From: Vibrio ostreae | GTDB lineage: Bacteria; Pseudomonadota; Gammaproteobacteria; Enterobacterales; Vibrionaceae | NCBI RefSeq assembly: GCF_019226825.1 | Contig: NZ_CP076643.1 | Location: forward strand, 124,001-188,000 | Length of the DNA: 64,000 nucleotides | Reading direction: 5' to 3' | Shown here: positions 36,368 through 44,917 of the stretch, piece after piece | Position numbering within the stretch: position 1 is the first letter of the stretch | Layout of the letters: each line of letters opens with the position of its first letter | Made by a program: the position numbers and the translations under genes | The notes under the pieces: generated by a model | Databases searched by the model: none | What the model was told of the DNA's origin: nothing | Seen by the model: only the letters and a program-made list of their open reading frames with translations

Positions 36368-36793
36368 TCAGGCTTTAATATTGGTGCCTAAGGTCGATAC
36401 GGTATGAGTTTGACCGGTCGCGTTGTAAGTCATGCCGATTTTACCGTGACTTTGTTGCATCAGATTATTCAATTTGTTGAAACTTAGCTGAGCACGATTT
36501 AGTGCCTCGCCGTTGACGGCATTAGCTTGTTGGCACTCTTGTACCAGACTGCGGATTTGTTCGACCAGATTCGCCAAGTATTCATCTTCTGTCAGGCTCG
36601 GAACATGAGGATGATTGGAAATGCGTTGGTCGGTCTGTTGCAACTGGCCGACTAGGGTGATTTTCTGTTTCGCCAGCGCTTCTATATCCGCGGCAACACG
36701 GCCGGTGATGGCAATTTTTTCCTGCTCCAGTAACGCGGACAGCTCCTGGGCGTTTTTGAGCTGAAACTCGACTAAGTCTTTCAATGCTGCCAT
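36368..36793 (-). CDS. flgN: FlgN, export chaperone for FlgK and FlgL
   Basis: FlgN binds the hook-filament junction proteins and delivers them to the flagellar exporter. The 141-residue, almost all-helical protein starts MAALKDLVEFQLKNAQELSALLEQEKIAI, by range residues 1-29, and ends with an AHGKIGMTYN-type C-terminus (QQSHGKIGMTYNATG), which is conserved in FlgN. It follows flgM (36829) by 35 bp in the same operon. Confidence 0.9.
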   Translation of the reverse strand: MAALKDLVEFQLKNAQELSALLEQEKIAITGRVAADIEALAKQKITLVGQLQQTDQRISNHPHVPSLTEDEYLANLVEQIRSLVQECQQANAVNGEALNRAQLSFNKLNNLMQQSHGKIGMTYNATGQTHTVSTLGTNIKA

Positions 36794-36828
36794 GACTTCA
36801 TCACCTTTTTGCCGGACTGAGTATCAGC

Positions 36829-37149
36829 TTACAGGCCACCCAGTTCATTTTCAAATTTGATCATATTGTCGGCCAGTTTTTCCGGATCGACTTTGTACGA
36901 GCCGTTCGCAATCGCTTCTTTGATTGCAGCGACTTTGGCGCTGTCGAAACTCGGCGTCGCGGCCATTTCGTTATGCATTTCACCGATTGCTTTGCCCTGA
37001 GAGCTCAGCGATACCGCATCGTTACGCGGTTGAGAACTCTGACTGACTGAGCCAGAAGTTGTTGATGATGCATTAGATTCTGAACGCGCAGGGCTTCGGC
37101 TCGTTGTCGTCAACGAGTTTCCTGAGCGAATGTTATCAATGCCTGCCAT
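36829..37149 (-). CDS. flgM: FlgM, anti-sigma-28 factor
   Basis: I place the start at 37149, giving 106 residues beginning MAGIDNIRSGNSL. A longer in-frame start at 37188 would run into the sigma-28 -10 element. The N-terminal half is Ser/Asn/Thr-rich and disordered (as needed for export), and the C-terminal half (about residues 65-106: KVAAIKEAIANGSYKVDPEKLADNMIKFE, by range) binds FliA. FlgM is secreted when the hook is finished, freeing sigma-28. A sigma-28 promoter lies directly upstream, so flgMN is feedback-regulated. Confidence 0.95.
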   Translation of the reverse strand: MAGIDNIRSGNSLTTTSRSPARSESNASSTTSGSVSQSSQPRNDAVSLSSQGKAIGEMHNEMAATPSFDSAKVAAIKEAIANGSYKVDPEKLADNMIKFENELGGL

Positions 37150-37187
37150 ATTTTTGAGCCTTATAAAACTATGAACGTGTACCGTCA

Positions 37188-37215
37188 ATATCGACTGTTG
37201 AGCGACGAACTTTAG
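37188..37215 (-). promoter_or_regulatory. sigma-28 promoter of flgMN
   Basis: The minus strand reads CTAAAG, 14 bases, GTCGATAT, against CTAAAG-N14-GCCGATAA. It is placed about 40 bp upstream of the flgM start. Confidence 0.8.
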
Positions 37216-37262
37216 CTTTTTCTTAACAGTCGGGTAAATTTCCCTGCGTTGAGTAGAGGCAG

Positions 37263-38030
37263 CTAAAATCGTACGGTGACTTCACCTATTCCGCTGACTT
37301 GAGCATCTATTATACGGTTAGATTTGCTATTTTTCACTTTTATCTGTTCGCCAAAGGTCCCGTCCGACAATGCGGTGCCTTCGGTTGTGATGCTCATCCC
37401 GCCGCTGACGGCGCGGATACGTACGTTTTCATTACGGCAAACCACACAGACATCATTTTGCTCGATGACATCACCTAACTTAAGGTTTTTCTTGGTCTTT
37501 GCTCCGACCACCAGATCCGGAGAGGAAAAACCTTGCCGTCTGAAGCGCAGCAGATCTACCATACTCATCGTCACATTATGAGCTGTGATGATTTGGCCGC
37601 GGGTCAGCGGTGTTAGTGCGGTGACCATGGGAACCGTTACCGTTAATTTGACCGGAACATAGACTTTCCAGTTATCAGGCTCACATTCTACTAACACAGT
37701 GATCGCACTGGCAGAGCCGTTGTTAGATGATGATGAGGTCTGCAGTGGCGCAGGGCAGTCGGTGGCAAAAATACGCTCATCGATATTGGCGGCACTGACA
37801 TCCAGCTCGCTGCCGGCCGGTGTATCCACGTTGCTCAAAACGTGCTGCTGAGCGGCTTGCTGAATCTGAACAATTTGTTCTGGTGTTGCACTGTGCACAG
37901 AAAGACTAAAGAAAACGCACAAAAAGCCGATACAGGTATAATAAAAGTGGCAGAAAGCTCTACACTTACGTTTGGTATGTTGGCATACACGGGTATTCGA
38001 AATCATGGTTCGGTTCTCTGGTTTCTTCAT
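37263..38030 (-). CDS. flgA: FlgA, P-ring assembly chaperone
   Basis: FlgA is a periplasmic chaperone for FlgI. The 255-residue frame has a long N-terminal segment with a hydrophobic signal (FYYTCIGFLCVFFSLSVHSA, about residues 29-48). An internal Met9 at 38006 is an alternative start. The mature part includes the SAF domain with PLTRGQIITAHNVTMSMVDLL, the VGAKTKKNLKLGDVIEQNDV segment, and the C-terminal VRIRAVSGGMSI...IKVKNSKSNRIIDAQVSGIGEV, all FlgA signatures. It is 74 bp upstream of the sigma-28 promoter of flgM, so flgA, flgM and flgN can be transcribed together. Confidence 0.92.
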   Translation of the reverse strand: MKKPENRTMISNTRVCQHTKRKCRAFCHFYYTCIGFLCVFFSLSVHSATPEQIVQIQQAAQQHVLSNVDTPAGSELDVSAANIDERIFATDCPAPLQTSSSSNNGSASAITVLVECEPDNWKVYVPVKLTVTVPMVTALTPLTRGQIITAHNVTMSMVDLLRFRRQGFSSPDLVVGAKTKKNLKLGDVIEQNDVCVVCRNENVRIRAVSGGMSITTEGTALSDGTFGEQIKVKNSKSNRIIDAQVSGIGEVTVRF

Positions 38031-38087
38031 AGCCTTAGGTAGGTTATCACTTTTTTACATAAAAATGTTTAAGATGGAGATGTGCAT

Positions 38088-39014
38088 ATGACGGGTATTC
38101 TTGATTCTGTGAATCAACGTACGCAACTCGTCGGTCAAAACCGACTGGAATTACTAACCTTCCGTCTGAACGGACGCCAACGTTATGGCATTAACGTATT
38201 TAAGGTGAAAGAAGTTCTCCAGTGCCCTCGTTTGACTGCAATGCCTAATTTGCATCGACTGGTAAAAGGCGTTGCGCACATCCGTGGTCAGACCGTATCG
38301 GTGATTGATTTGAGTCTGGCGATTGGTGGCCGTCCGACCACCGAAATTGACAAAAGTTTTGTGGTCATTGCCGAGTTCAACCGCACGATTCAGGCTTTCC
38401 TGGTCAGCTCAGTTGAACGTATTATCAACATGCGTTGGGAAGCCATTTTGCCACCACCGGAAGGGGCTGGTAAAGGTAACTACCTGACTGCGGTGACCAA
38501 TATTGATAACGAGCTGGTAGAAATTCTCGACGTAGAGAAAATTCTGGCCGAGATCGCTCCGGTGAATGAAGTGATGGATGCCAGCATTGGCGAGCAGATT
38601 GCTCATGCCGAGCAGGAAAAAGAAATCGTACGCCGTATACTGATTGCGGACGACTCGAGTGTGGCACGCAAACAGGTGCAACGTGCGATTGAGTCGATTG
38701 GATTTGAGTGTATCCTGGCCAAAGATGGCAAAGATGCTCATCAGCAATTGGCCAATATGGCTAAAGAGGGGAGCATTTACGATCAGATTTCTCTGGTTAT
38801 TTCAGACATTGAAATGCCGGAAATGGATGGTTATACCCTGACTGCTGAAATTCGTCGTAACCCGGCTCTTAAAGACTTGTATGTTATTCTTCACTCGTCA
38901 CTGAGTGGTGTATTCAACCAGGCGATGGTTGAGCGAGTCGGTGCGAATTCGTTCATTGCGAAATTTAACCCGGATGAACTGGGTAACGCAGTGAAAAAGG
39001 CTTTAGTAGAATAA
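38088..39014 (+). CDS. cheV: CheV, CheW-receiver chemotaxis coupling protein
   Basis: I place the start at 38088, because GGAG (38076-38079) is 8 bp upstream. An in-frame GTG at 38082 is too close. The 308-residue protein couples receptors to CheA (CheW domain, about residues 15-165) and has a C-terminal receiver domain (about residues 183-308). The receiver has the acid pair in ILIADDSSVARKQ, the phosphorylatable Asp in LVISDIEMPEMDGY, and the conserved Lys in FIAKFNPDEL. Cotranscribed with cheR (10 bp). Confidence 0.96.
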   Translation: MTGILDSVNQRTQLVGQNRLELLTFRLNGRQRYGINVFKVKEVLQCPRLTAMPNLHRLVKGVAHIRGQTVSVIDLSLAIGGRPTTEIDKSFVVIAEFNRTIQAFLVSSVERIINMRWEAILPPPEGAGKGNYLTAVTNIDNELVEILDVEKILAEIAPVNEVMDASIGEQIAHAEQEKEIVRRILIADDSSVARKQVQRAIESIGFECILAKDGKDAHQQLANMAKEGSIYDQISLVISDIEMPEMDGYTLTAEIRRNPALKDLYVILHSSLSGVFNQAMVERVGANSFIAKFNPDELGNAVKKALVE

Positions 39015-39024
39015 AGAGAACTGA

Positions 39025-39852
39025 ATGACTGCGATAACTATCAGCGATCAAGAATATCGTGATTTCTGCCGTTTTCTGGAATCTCAGTGCGGCATCGTGC
39101 TGGGAGACAGTAAACAGTACCTGGTCAGAAGTCGTCTGAGTCCGCTTGTCAGCAAATTCAAGCTGGCATCGCTATCCGATCTGCTGCGTGATGTTACAAC
39201 CGGCCGCAACCGAGAGTTGCGTGTCGCCGCAGTGGACGCGATGACGACCAATGAAACCTTATGGTTCCGTGATACCTATCCATACACAGTTTTGGCCGAT
39301 AAGCTGTTGCCTGAACTGGCCAAGAACAAGCGTCCGATCAAAATCTGGTCTTCGGCCAGTTCTTCTGGTCAGGAGCCTTACTCTATGGCGATGACCGTGT
39401 TGGAAGTACAGCAACGTCGTCCTGGTGTGTTACCCAGCGTGTCTATTACTGCAACCGATATCTCGACCAGTATGCTGGATATGTGCCGGGCCGGTGTGTA
39501 TGACAACCTGGCTCTGGGGCGTGGTCTTTCTCCGGAGCGCCGTCGCACCTTCTTTGAAGACGCCGGTGATGGCCGGATGAAGATCAAAGACAACGTCAAG
39601 CGAATGGTTAACTTCCGCCCGCAGAACCTGATGGAAAGCTATAGCTTGCTGGGCAAGTTCGACATTATTTTCTGTCGAAATGTCTTGATTTACTTCTCGC
39701 CAGAGATGAAGTCCAAAGTACTTAATCAAATGGCAAGCAGCCTTAATCCCGGTGGCTACCTGCTGCTTGGGGCATCAGAATCTCTGACCGGTCTGACTGA
39801 CCGTTTTGAGATGGTGCGCTGTAACCCAGGTATCATCTATAAGCTCAAATAA
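39025..39852 (+). CDS. cheR: CheR, chemoreceptor glutamate methyltransferase
   Basis: CheR methylates glutamates of chemoreceptors with S-adenosylmethionine for adaptation. The 275-residue protein has an N-terminal helical domain (residues 1-75), SAM motif IWSSASSSGQEPYSMAM (about residue 110), the TNETLWFRD segment, and FDIIFCRNVLIYFSPEMK. It forms an operon with cheV, next to flgB as in other vibrios. A terminator follows after a short direct duplication of the last codons (TAAGCTATAAGCTCAAATAAG). Confidence 0.96.
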   Translation: MTAITISDQEYRDFCRFLESQCGIVLGDSKQYLVRSRLSPLVSKFKLASLSDLLRDVTTGRNRELRVAAVDAMTTNETLWFRDTYPYTVLADKLLPELAKNKRPIKIWSSASSSGQEPYSMAMTVLEVQQRRPGVLPSVSITATDISTSMLDMCRAGVYDNLALGRGLSPERRRTFFEDAGDGRMKIKDNVKRMVNFRPQNLMESYSLLGKFDIIFCRNVLIYFSPEMKSKVLNQMASSLNPGGYLLLGASESLTGLTDRFEMVRCNPGIIYKLK

Positions 39853-39887
39853 GCTATAAGCTCAAATAAGCGTTATACCTCACCGAT

Positions 39888-39910
39888 AAGCCCGGCAAAT
39901 TGCCGGGCTT
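39888..39910 (+). terminator. cheR terminator
   Basis: A 10-bp perfect stem (AAGCCCGGCA with TGCCGGGCTT), 3-base loop, T-tract. Confidence 0.9.
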
Positions 39911-40187
39911 TTTGTTTGCCGCTGTACTCGCCCGTGACTCCTCACCATTGCCGCCGGCAAGCGCTTGTGCGATCGGCTTAAGGTGTGTGTCCGGTTAAAG
40001 ATGACGGCTATACTAAGGAGGCAAAGGTGCGCTGCAGGCTTGCCGCCGGGCTGACATTCCCCCGGTGGCGGCTTGGTAAAATAGGGTTGGATGAAAACAT
40101 TACCGGATATGGTTTTTGCTCAGCGCTCTGGCGTGTATTTTGCAAAACAGCAAGGGATGATGATGTGGTCAATGTGTATTATTAAAG
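39911..40187. other. cheR-flgB intergenic region
   Basis: Upstream of the flgB promoter it holds a 9-bp GC-rich hairpin (40042-40050 with 40061-40069, one G-T pair, 10-base loop). I see no gene. The hairpin lies upstream of the flgB sigma-54 promoter and so is not part of its leader. Confidence 0.5.
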
Positions 40188-40204
40188 TTGGTACGCTAAT
40201 TGCT
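40188..40204 (+). promoter_or_regulatory. sigma-54 promoter of the flgB operon
   Basis: TTGGTACGCTAATTGCT has GG and GC 10 bases apart, close to the consensus TTGGCACGNNNNTTGCT, 44 bp before flgB. This is where FlrC-dependent class III transcription of flgB onward is expected in Vibrio. Confidence 0.85.
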
Positions 40205-40247
40205 ATAAATTCATCAGTAACGGTCAGTTCTATCAAAGAGGCACAGT

Positions 40248-40643
40248 ATGGCTATTTCTTTTGACAATGCACTCGGTATCCACCAGTACACGGTGGGTGT
40301 GCGTGAACGTAATGCGGAAGTGATTGCTTCTAACATTGCGCAAGCAAACACTCCTGGGTTCAAAGCAAAAGGAATGGACTTCCAGAAGGCGTTGCAGGCG
40401 GCAAGTTCGGAGGCAAGCATTGGTCTTAGCCTTACCGATGGTCGGCATATTCCTGCCTCTGCGAATGTGACAGGGGAAATGCTTTACCGTCTTCCGACAC
40501 AACCTGACACTGGTGATGGCAATACGGTGGATGTGGATCTGGAGCGTAACTTGTTTATGCAAAACCAGATGCGTCACCAGGCATCACTCGATTTCTTAGG
40601 CAGCAAGTTTAAGAACTTAACCAAAGCTATCAAAGGGGAATAA
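40248..40643 (+). CDS. flgB: FlgB, proximal rod protein
   Basis: FlgB is a component of the flagellar rod just above the MS ring. The 131-residue protein has the conserved N-terminal flagellar rod motif (ASNIAQANTPGFKAKGMDF) that shapes the rod coiled-coil, and a C-terminal heptad helix (DLERNLFMQNQMRHQASLDFLGSKFKNLTKAI, residues 98-129). It heads the flgBCDE operon; flgC starts 4 bp later. Confidence 0.97.
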   Translation: MAISFDNALGIHQYTVGVRERNAEVIASNIAQANTPGFKAKGMDFQKALQAASSEASIGLSLTDGRHIPASANVTGEMLYRLPTQPDTGDGNTVDVDLERNLFMQNQMRHQASLDFLGSKFKNLTKAIKGE

Positions 40644-40647
40644 TTAG

Positions 40648-41064
40648 ATGAGCTTATTTAATGTGTTCAATGTGACTGGTTCTGCAATGAGTGCTGAATC
40701 TGTTCGTCTAAATACCACTTCGAGCAACCTGGCGAATGCGGACAGTATCAGCAGCTCTGCAAAAGATACTTACAAAGCTCGTCATGCGGTGTTTGGCGCT
40801 GAGTTAAGTAAGGCACGTTATAACCATGATGTGAATGTGCCAGTCAAAGTGTTGGGCATTGTAGAAAGCGATAAACCGCTTACCGCGGAATTTAACCCGG
40901 ATCACCCACTTGCTAATGACGAAGGTTATATCTACAAGCCTAACGTCAACGTGATGGAAGAAATGGCCAATATGATCTCAGCATCCCGCGCATACCAAAG
41001 TAATGTTCAGGTCGCTGAGGCGAGTAAACAAATGCTGCTGCGTACGCTGCAGATGGGTCAATAA
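40648..41064 (+). CDS. flgC: FlgC, proximal rod protein
   Basis: The 138-residue rod protein follows flgB after 4 bp. It has the rod-protein motif SSNLANADSISSSAKDTYKARHAVF, by range about residues 26-50, and the C-terminal helix YIYKPNVNVMEEMANMISASRAYQSNVQVAEASKQM (residues 95-130), standard for FlgC. Confidence 0.97.
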   Translation: MSLFNVFNVTGSAMSAESVRLNTTSSNLANADSISSSAKDTYKARHAVFGAELSKARYNHDVNVPVKVLGIVESDKPLTAEFNPDHPLANDEGYIYKPNVNVMEEMANMISASRAYQSNVQVAEASKQMLLRTLQMGQ

Positions 41065-41081
41065 GGATAAGGAGGTAGCGA

Positions 41082-41789
41082 ATGGCCGGAATTAATAACG
41101 TTGGTCAAAGCGGCTTGTCCTATGTTGACCAGCTAAAAGCGCTTCAAGAGAAAAATAAGCCAACCGAGACAACGGGTAAACAGGATCTCAAACAAGAGGA
41201 TTTCCTGTCGTTGCTCACCAAGCAGCTTTCTCAACAAGACCCTTTTAAGCCGGTCGGCAACGACCAGATGATCGCGCAAATGGCTTCATTTGCCACGGTT
41301 GATGGTATCGGCAATATGAACAAGCAGTTTGAAAGTCTCAACTCGTCGATGACATCAAACCAAGCTCTGCAGGCATCTTCTCTGGTAGGTCGTGATGTAC
41401 TGGTACCAGGTGCTGCAGGGGTGAAAAAGGACGGCGCCAGTATGGCGGCGATGGTGAAGCTCCCCCAATCCATGGAAAACGTCATGGTGCGAGTTGAAAA
41501 CGAAGCGGGCCAGCTGGTGCGCACGTTTGATCTCGGAGCGAAGCCAAGCGGTGATAACCGCATCGAATGGGACGGTAATGATCAAAACGGTAATCCATTG
41601 CCGGGCGGCAAATACAAAGTGAGAGCTTCGGGTTTGCTGAATGGGGAAAGCAAAGACTTTGAGGTGTCGACCTATGCCAATGTCAATAGCGTTCTCCTGG
41701 GTAAAGGTGATGGTAACGTACTGCTCAATCTGGCTGGTTTTGAATCGCCAGTTCGACTTGCTGAAGTACTAGAAGTTGGCCAAGCATAA
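41082..41789 (+). CDS. flgD: FlgD, hook capping/scaffold protein
   Basis: FlgD caps the growing hook and is later discarded. The 235-residue protein starts MAGINNVGQSGLSYVDQLK and has the KQEDFLSLLTKQLSQQDPFKPVGNDQMIAQMA segment (residues 36-66) plus the C-terminal FlgD Ig-like domain (NRIEWDGNDQNGNPLPGGKYKVRASG, residues 162-187). It lies between flgC and flgE. Confidence 0.96.
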   Translation: MAGINNVGQSGLSYVDQLKALQEKNKPTETTGKQDLKQEDFLSLLTKQLSQQDPFKPVGNDQMIAQMASFATVDGIGNMNKQFESLNSSMTSNQALQASSLVGRDVLVPGAAGVKKDGASMAAMVKLPQSMENVMVRVENEAGQLVRTFDLGAKPSGDNRIEWDGNDQNGNPLPGGKYKVRASGLLNGESKDFEVSTYANVNSVLLGKGDGNVLLNLAGFESPVRLAEVLEVGQA

Positions 41790-41817
41790 TCATGCTAGCT
41801 AGATAGGAGAATTTGGA

Positions 41818-43122
41818 ATGTCATATGTATCTCTAAGCGGTTTGTCCGCAGCTCAGTTAGATCTGAACACCACCAGTAACAACATTGCGAACGCCAATAC
41901 CTTTGGCTTTAAAGAGTCGCGTGCGGAATTTGGTGATGTTTACTCGAATTCACTGTTCACTAACGCGAAAACCACTCCGGGTGGTGGCGTGATGGCGAAC
42001 AAGGTCGCGCAGCAATTCCATGAAGGTTCAAGTATTTATACTAACAACCCGATGGACCTACGTATCTCAGGTACCGGCTTTTTTGCGGTTTCTAAAGATC
42101 GTATGGTGCCGCAGCAAAATGAGTTGACGCGTAACGGTGCGTTCCACCTGAACAAAGACAACTACATGGTGACCTCAAATGAAGAGTTCCTGCTGGGCTA
42201 TCAGGTTAATCCGGATACCGGCGAAGTGCTGTCTTATGAGCCTTCACCGCTGAACATTCCAGCTGAGTTTGGTAAGCCAAAGCAGACCTCAAATATTGAT
42301 GTGGGTGTCAACCTGCCGGCTAACGGTGATCTAAAAGATCCAACCTTGTTTGATTTCACCGATCCGGAAACTTACAACCGTTCAACCTCGTCAACCATCT
42401 ATGACTCGATGGGGCAGTCGTATAAGTTAACCACGTATTATCTGAAAGATCAGACTCAGCCGAATACGTGGCAGACATATTACACAGTGACTGACCGTGA
42501 CGGTGAGAAGCCAATTAACATCGCTGGCGGTGATGCAACGTCGGGTAGCGGTCAGGTTGGTCACACCATGCGCTTCAATAACGATGGAACATTGGCAAGC
42601 CTGAACAATGGTCAGCCTATTGTTTCTGAAGCATTGGGTGCGGGTGCTAACCCGCTTAACCTGAATGGTGCTGATGTCAACCAGACCTTATCTTTCGGTC
42701 TGGATGCGGCCACTCAGTTTGCCGCTCCGTTTGAACTGACTAAGTTTGATGAAGATGGGGCGACAACCGGCTTCCTGACCAAGATCGATTTTGACGAAAA
42801 CGGCAGTGTGATGGGCACTTATTCGAACGGTGAAAACGTGACTCTGGGCCGAGTGGGCCTGGTGCGTGTACCGAACGAGCAAGGCCTGGATAAAAAAGGT
42901 GGTACTCAGTGGGATTCGACTCAGATGTCCGGTGGTAAAATCTGGGGTGAATCCAACAAAGGTTCATTTGGTACCATTAAGAACGGCACACTCGAGCAGT
43001 CAAACATTGATATGACTCAGGAGCTGGTGGACCTTATCTCCGCGCAGCGTAACTTCCAGGCCAACTCACGTGCTCTGGAAGTCCACAACCAGCTGCAACA
43101 GAATATCCTGCAGATTCGATAA
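41818..43122 (+). CDS. flgE: FlgE, flagellar hook protein
   Basis: FlgE forms the hook that joins rod and filament. The 434-residue protein has the N-terminal rod/hook motif (TSNNIANANTFGFKESRAEF), a large variable middle domain, and the C-terminal helix QSNIDMTQELVDLISAQRNFQANSRALEVHNQLQQNILQIR (residues 394-434). Length is near that of V. cholerae FlgE. The operon is interrupted after it by a new sigma-54 promoter before flgF. Confidence 0.97.
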   Translation: MSYVSLSGLSAAQLDLNTTSNNIANANTFGFKESRAEFGDVYSNSLFTNAKTTPGGGVMANKVAQQFHEGSSIYTNNPMDLRISGTGFFAVSKDRMVPQQNELTRNGAFHLNKDNYMVTSNEEFLLGYQVNPDTGEVLSYEPSPLNIPAEFGKPKQTSNIDVGVNLPANGDLKDPTLFDFTDPETYNRSTSSTIYDSMGQSYKLTTYYLKDQTQPNTWQTYYTVTDRDGEKPINIAGGDATSGSGQVGHTMRFNNDGTLASLNNGQPIVSEALGAGANPLNLNGADVNQTLSFGLDAATQFAAPFELTKFDEDGATTGFLTKIDFDENGSVMGTYSNGENVTLGRVGLVRVPNEQGLDKKGGTQWDSTQMSGGKIWGESNKGSFGTIKNGTLEQSNIDMTQELVDLISAQRNFQANSRALEVHNQLQQNILQIR

Positions 43123-43269
43123 TCCTTTCATCTGGCCTGTCAAACCAGCGGCAACGCTGGTTTGACAGGATTGCCACTTGCCTCATTGCCGCGGCAAATT
43201 CTGTCTTCCCCTCTCAACAATTTTCTGCTTTATCTTTCCTAATAATTTGATTTAAAACACTATTTATTT

Positions 43270-43286
43270 TTGGCACGCCAATTGCT
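43270..43286 (+). promoter_or_regulatory. sigma-54 promoter upstream of flgF
   Basis: TTGGCACGCCAATTGCT matches the sigma-54 consensus almost perfectly. It lies 36 bp before flgF, inside the 199-bp gap after flgE, and so gives the rod/ring genes flgF-flgJ their own class III start. Confidence 0.9.
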
Positions 43287-43321
43287 TTATTACAGTTAAT
43301 AAACGATTTTGGGAGCGAATT

Positions 43322-44071
43322 ATGGATCGTGCTTTGTTTTTAGCCATGAGTGGCGCCAAGCAGAATATGCAAGCAATGCAGCTGAGAGCGAACAACCTGG
43401 CCAACGTCAGTACCACCGGTTTCCGGGCGGATCTGGAGCAGGCGCGTTCCATGCAAGCGTACGGTGATGGCCTGCCAAGCCGGGTATTCAGCATGACTGA
43501 GCGTCCGGGGCACAATTTTCAGCAGGGCAGTGTGATCACGACCGGCCGCGATTTAGATGTGACTGTCCAGGGCGATGGCTGGCTGGCAGTGATGGATAAA
43601 ACCGGCAAAGAAGGTCTGACCCGCAACGGCAATCTCAATATCGACGCGAACGGACTGCTGATGAATGGCAGTGGCCATCTGGTACTGGGTGAGAATGGTG
43701 CGCCTATCACTTTGCCGGTTCCGCTGGCCAAAGTGTCGATTGGCAATGATGGGACGATTTCGGTTCGTCCGCAGGGCGCTCCGCCGGATGCGATGGAAAT
43801 CGTTGATCGCATCAAACTGGTTAAACCCGATAATCAATCGTTATATAAAGATGTCAATGGTCTGTTCCGGGCGAAAGATCCCAACGCAGCCTATGACGCA
43901 GATGCAACGGTCAAAATCCTGACCGGTGCGGTAGAAGGCAGTAATGTCAATGCGGTTGGCGAAATGACCAGCCTGATTGATCTGCAACGTCAGTTTGAAA
44001 TGCAGGTCAAGATGATGAAAACGGCAGAAGACATGGATAAATCATCCGATACTCTGCTGCGCATGAGCTAA
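43322..44071 (+). CDS. flgF: FlgF, proximal rod protein
   Basis: The 249-residue rod protein has the motif RANNLANVSTTGFRADLEQAR and the C-terminal GAVEGSNVNAVGEMTSLIDLQRQFEMQVKMMKT (residues 204-236). It builds the rod with FlgB, FlgC and FlgG. It is the first gene of the flgFGHIJ group behind its own sigma-54 promoter; flgG follows after 19 bp. Confidence 0.97.
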   Translation: MDRALFLAMSGAKQNMQAMQLRANNLANVSTTGFRADLEQARSMQAYGDGLPSRVFSMTERPGHNFQQGSVITTGRDLDVTVQGDGWLAVMDKTGKEGLTRNGNLNIDANGLLMNGSGHLVLGENGAPITLPVPLAKVSIGNDGTISVRPQGAPPDAMEIVDRIKLVKPDNQSLYKDVNGLFRAKDPNAAYDADATVKILTGAVEGSNVNAVGEMTSLIDLQRQFEMQVKMMKTAEDMDKSSDTLLRMS

Positions 44072-44090
44072 CCGAGAACAGGAGTTTAAT

Positions 44091-44879
44091 ATGCAGCCGG
44101 CATTATGGGTAAGTAAAACGGGTCTGGACGCACAGCAAACCAACATTGCGACCATTTCCAACAACCTGGCCAACGCCTCGACCGTAGGGTTTAAGAAAAG
44201 CCGTGCGGTGTTTGAAGACCTGTTTTATCAAAATATTAACCAGCCAGGCGGCCAGTCGTCTCAGAACACCGAATTACCGAGTGGTCTGATGCTGGGCGCG
44301 GGCTCAAAGGTGGTCGCAACCCAAAAAGTGCATACTCATGGGAATGCACAGACCACGTCCAACAGTCTGGACATGATGATTGAAGGTGATGGCTTTTTCC
44401 AGATTCTGATGCCTGATGGCAACATCGGCTATAGCCGTAATGGTCAGTTTACTCTTAATGCTGAAGGCGTGATTGTGACCTCAGGTGACGGCTATCCGCT
44501 GCAGCCGGAAATTGTTATCCCTGACGATGCTATCTCGATTTCGGTTGGTAATGACGGTGAAGTGTCAGTAAGGGTGCGTGGCCAGCAGGACAACCAGGTG
44601 CTTGGTCAGATCACCACCGTTGATTTTATTAACCCGGGTGGCCTGGAACCGATTGGACAGAACCTGTACTTACCGACCGGCGCCAGTGGCGATCCGCAGG
44701 AAGGGGTGCCTGGGCTGGATGGCCTGGGTAATATCCGTCAGTCGATGCTGGAAAGCTCCAACGTGAACGTGACCGAAGAGCTGGTCAACATGATTGAAGC
44801 GCAGCGCGTGTATGAGATGAACTCAAAAGTGATCTCGGCTGTGGACAAAATGATGAGCTTTGTTAACCAGCAGCTGTAA
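44091..44879 (+). CDS. flgG: FlgG, distal rod protein
   Basis: FlgG forms the distal rod, where the L and P rings assemble around it. The 262-residue protein has ATISNNLANASTVGFKKSRAVFEDLFYQ (residues 20-48) and the FlgG C-terminal MLESSNVNVTEELVNMIEAQRVYEMNSKVISAVDKMM (residues 221-257). Full length compared with E. coli (260). Confidence 0.97.
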   Translation: MQPALWVSKTGLDAQQTNIATISNNLANASTVGFKKSRAVFEDLFYQNINQPGGQSSQNTELPSGLMLGAGSKVVATQKVHTHGNAQTTSNSLDMMIEGDGFFQILMPDGNIGYSRNGQFTLNAEGVIVTSGDGYPLQPEIVIPDDAISISVGNDGEVSVRVRGQQDNQVLGQITTVDFINPGGLEPIGQNLYLPTGASGDPQEGVPGLDGLGNIRQSMLESSNVNVTEELVNMIEAQRVYEMNSKVISAVDKMMSFVNQQL

Positions 44880-44917
44880 GCGCTGGATTAGTGACAGATT
44901 AGCAAGAGAATGCCGCG

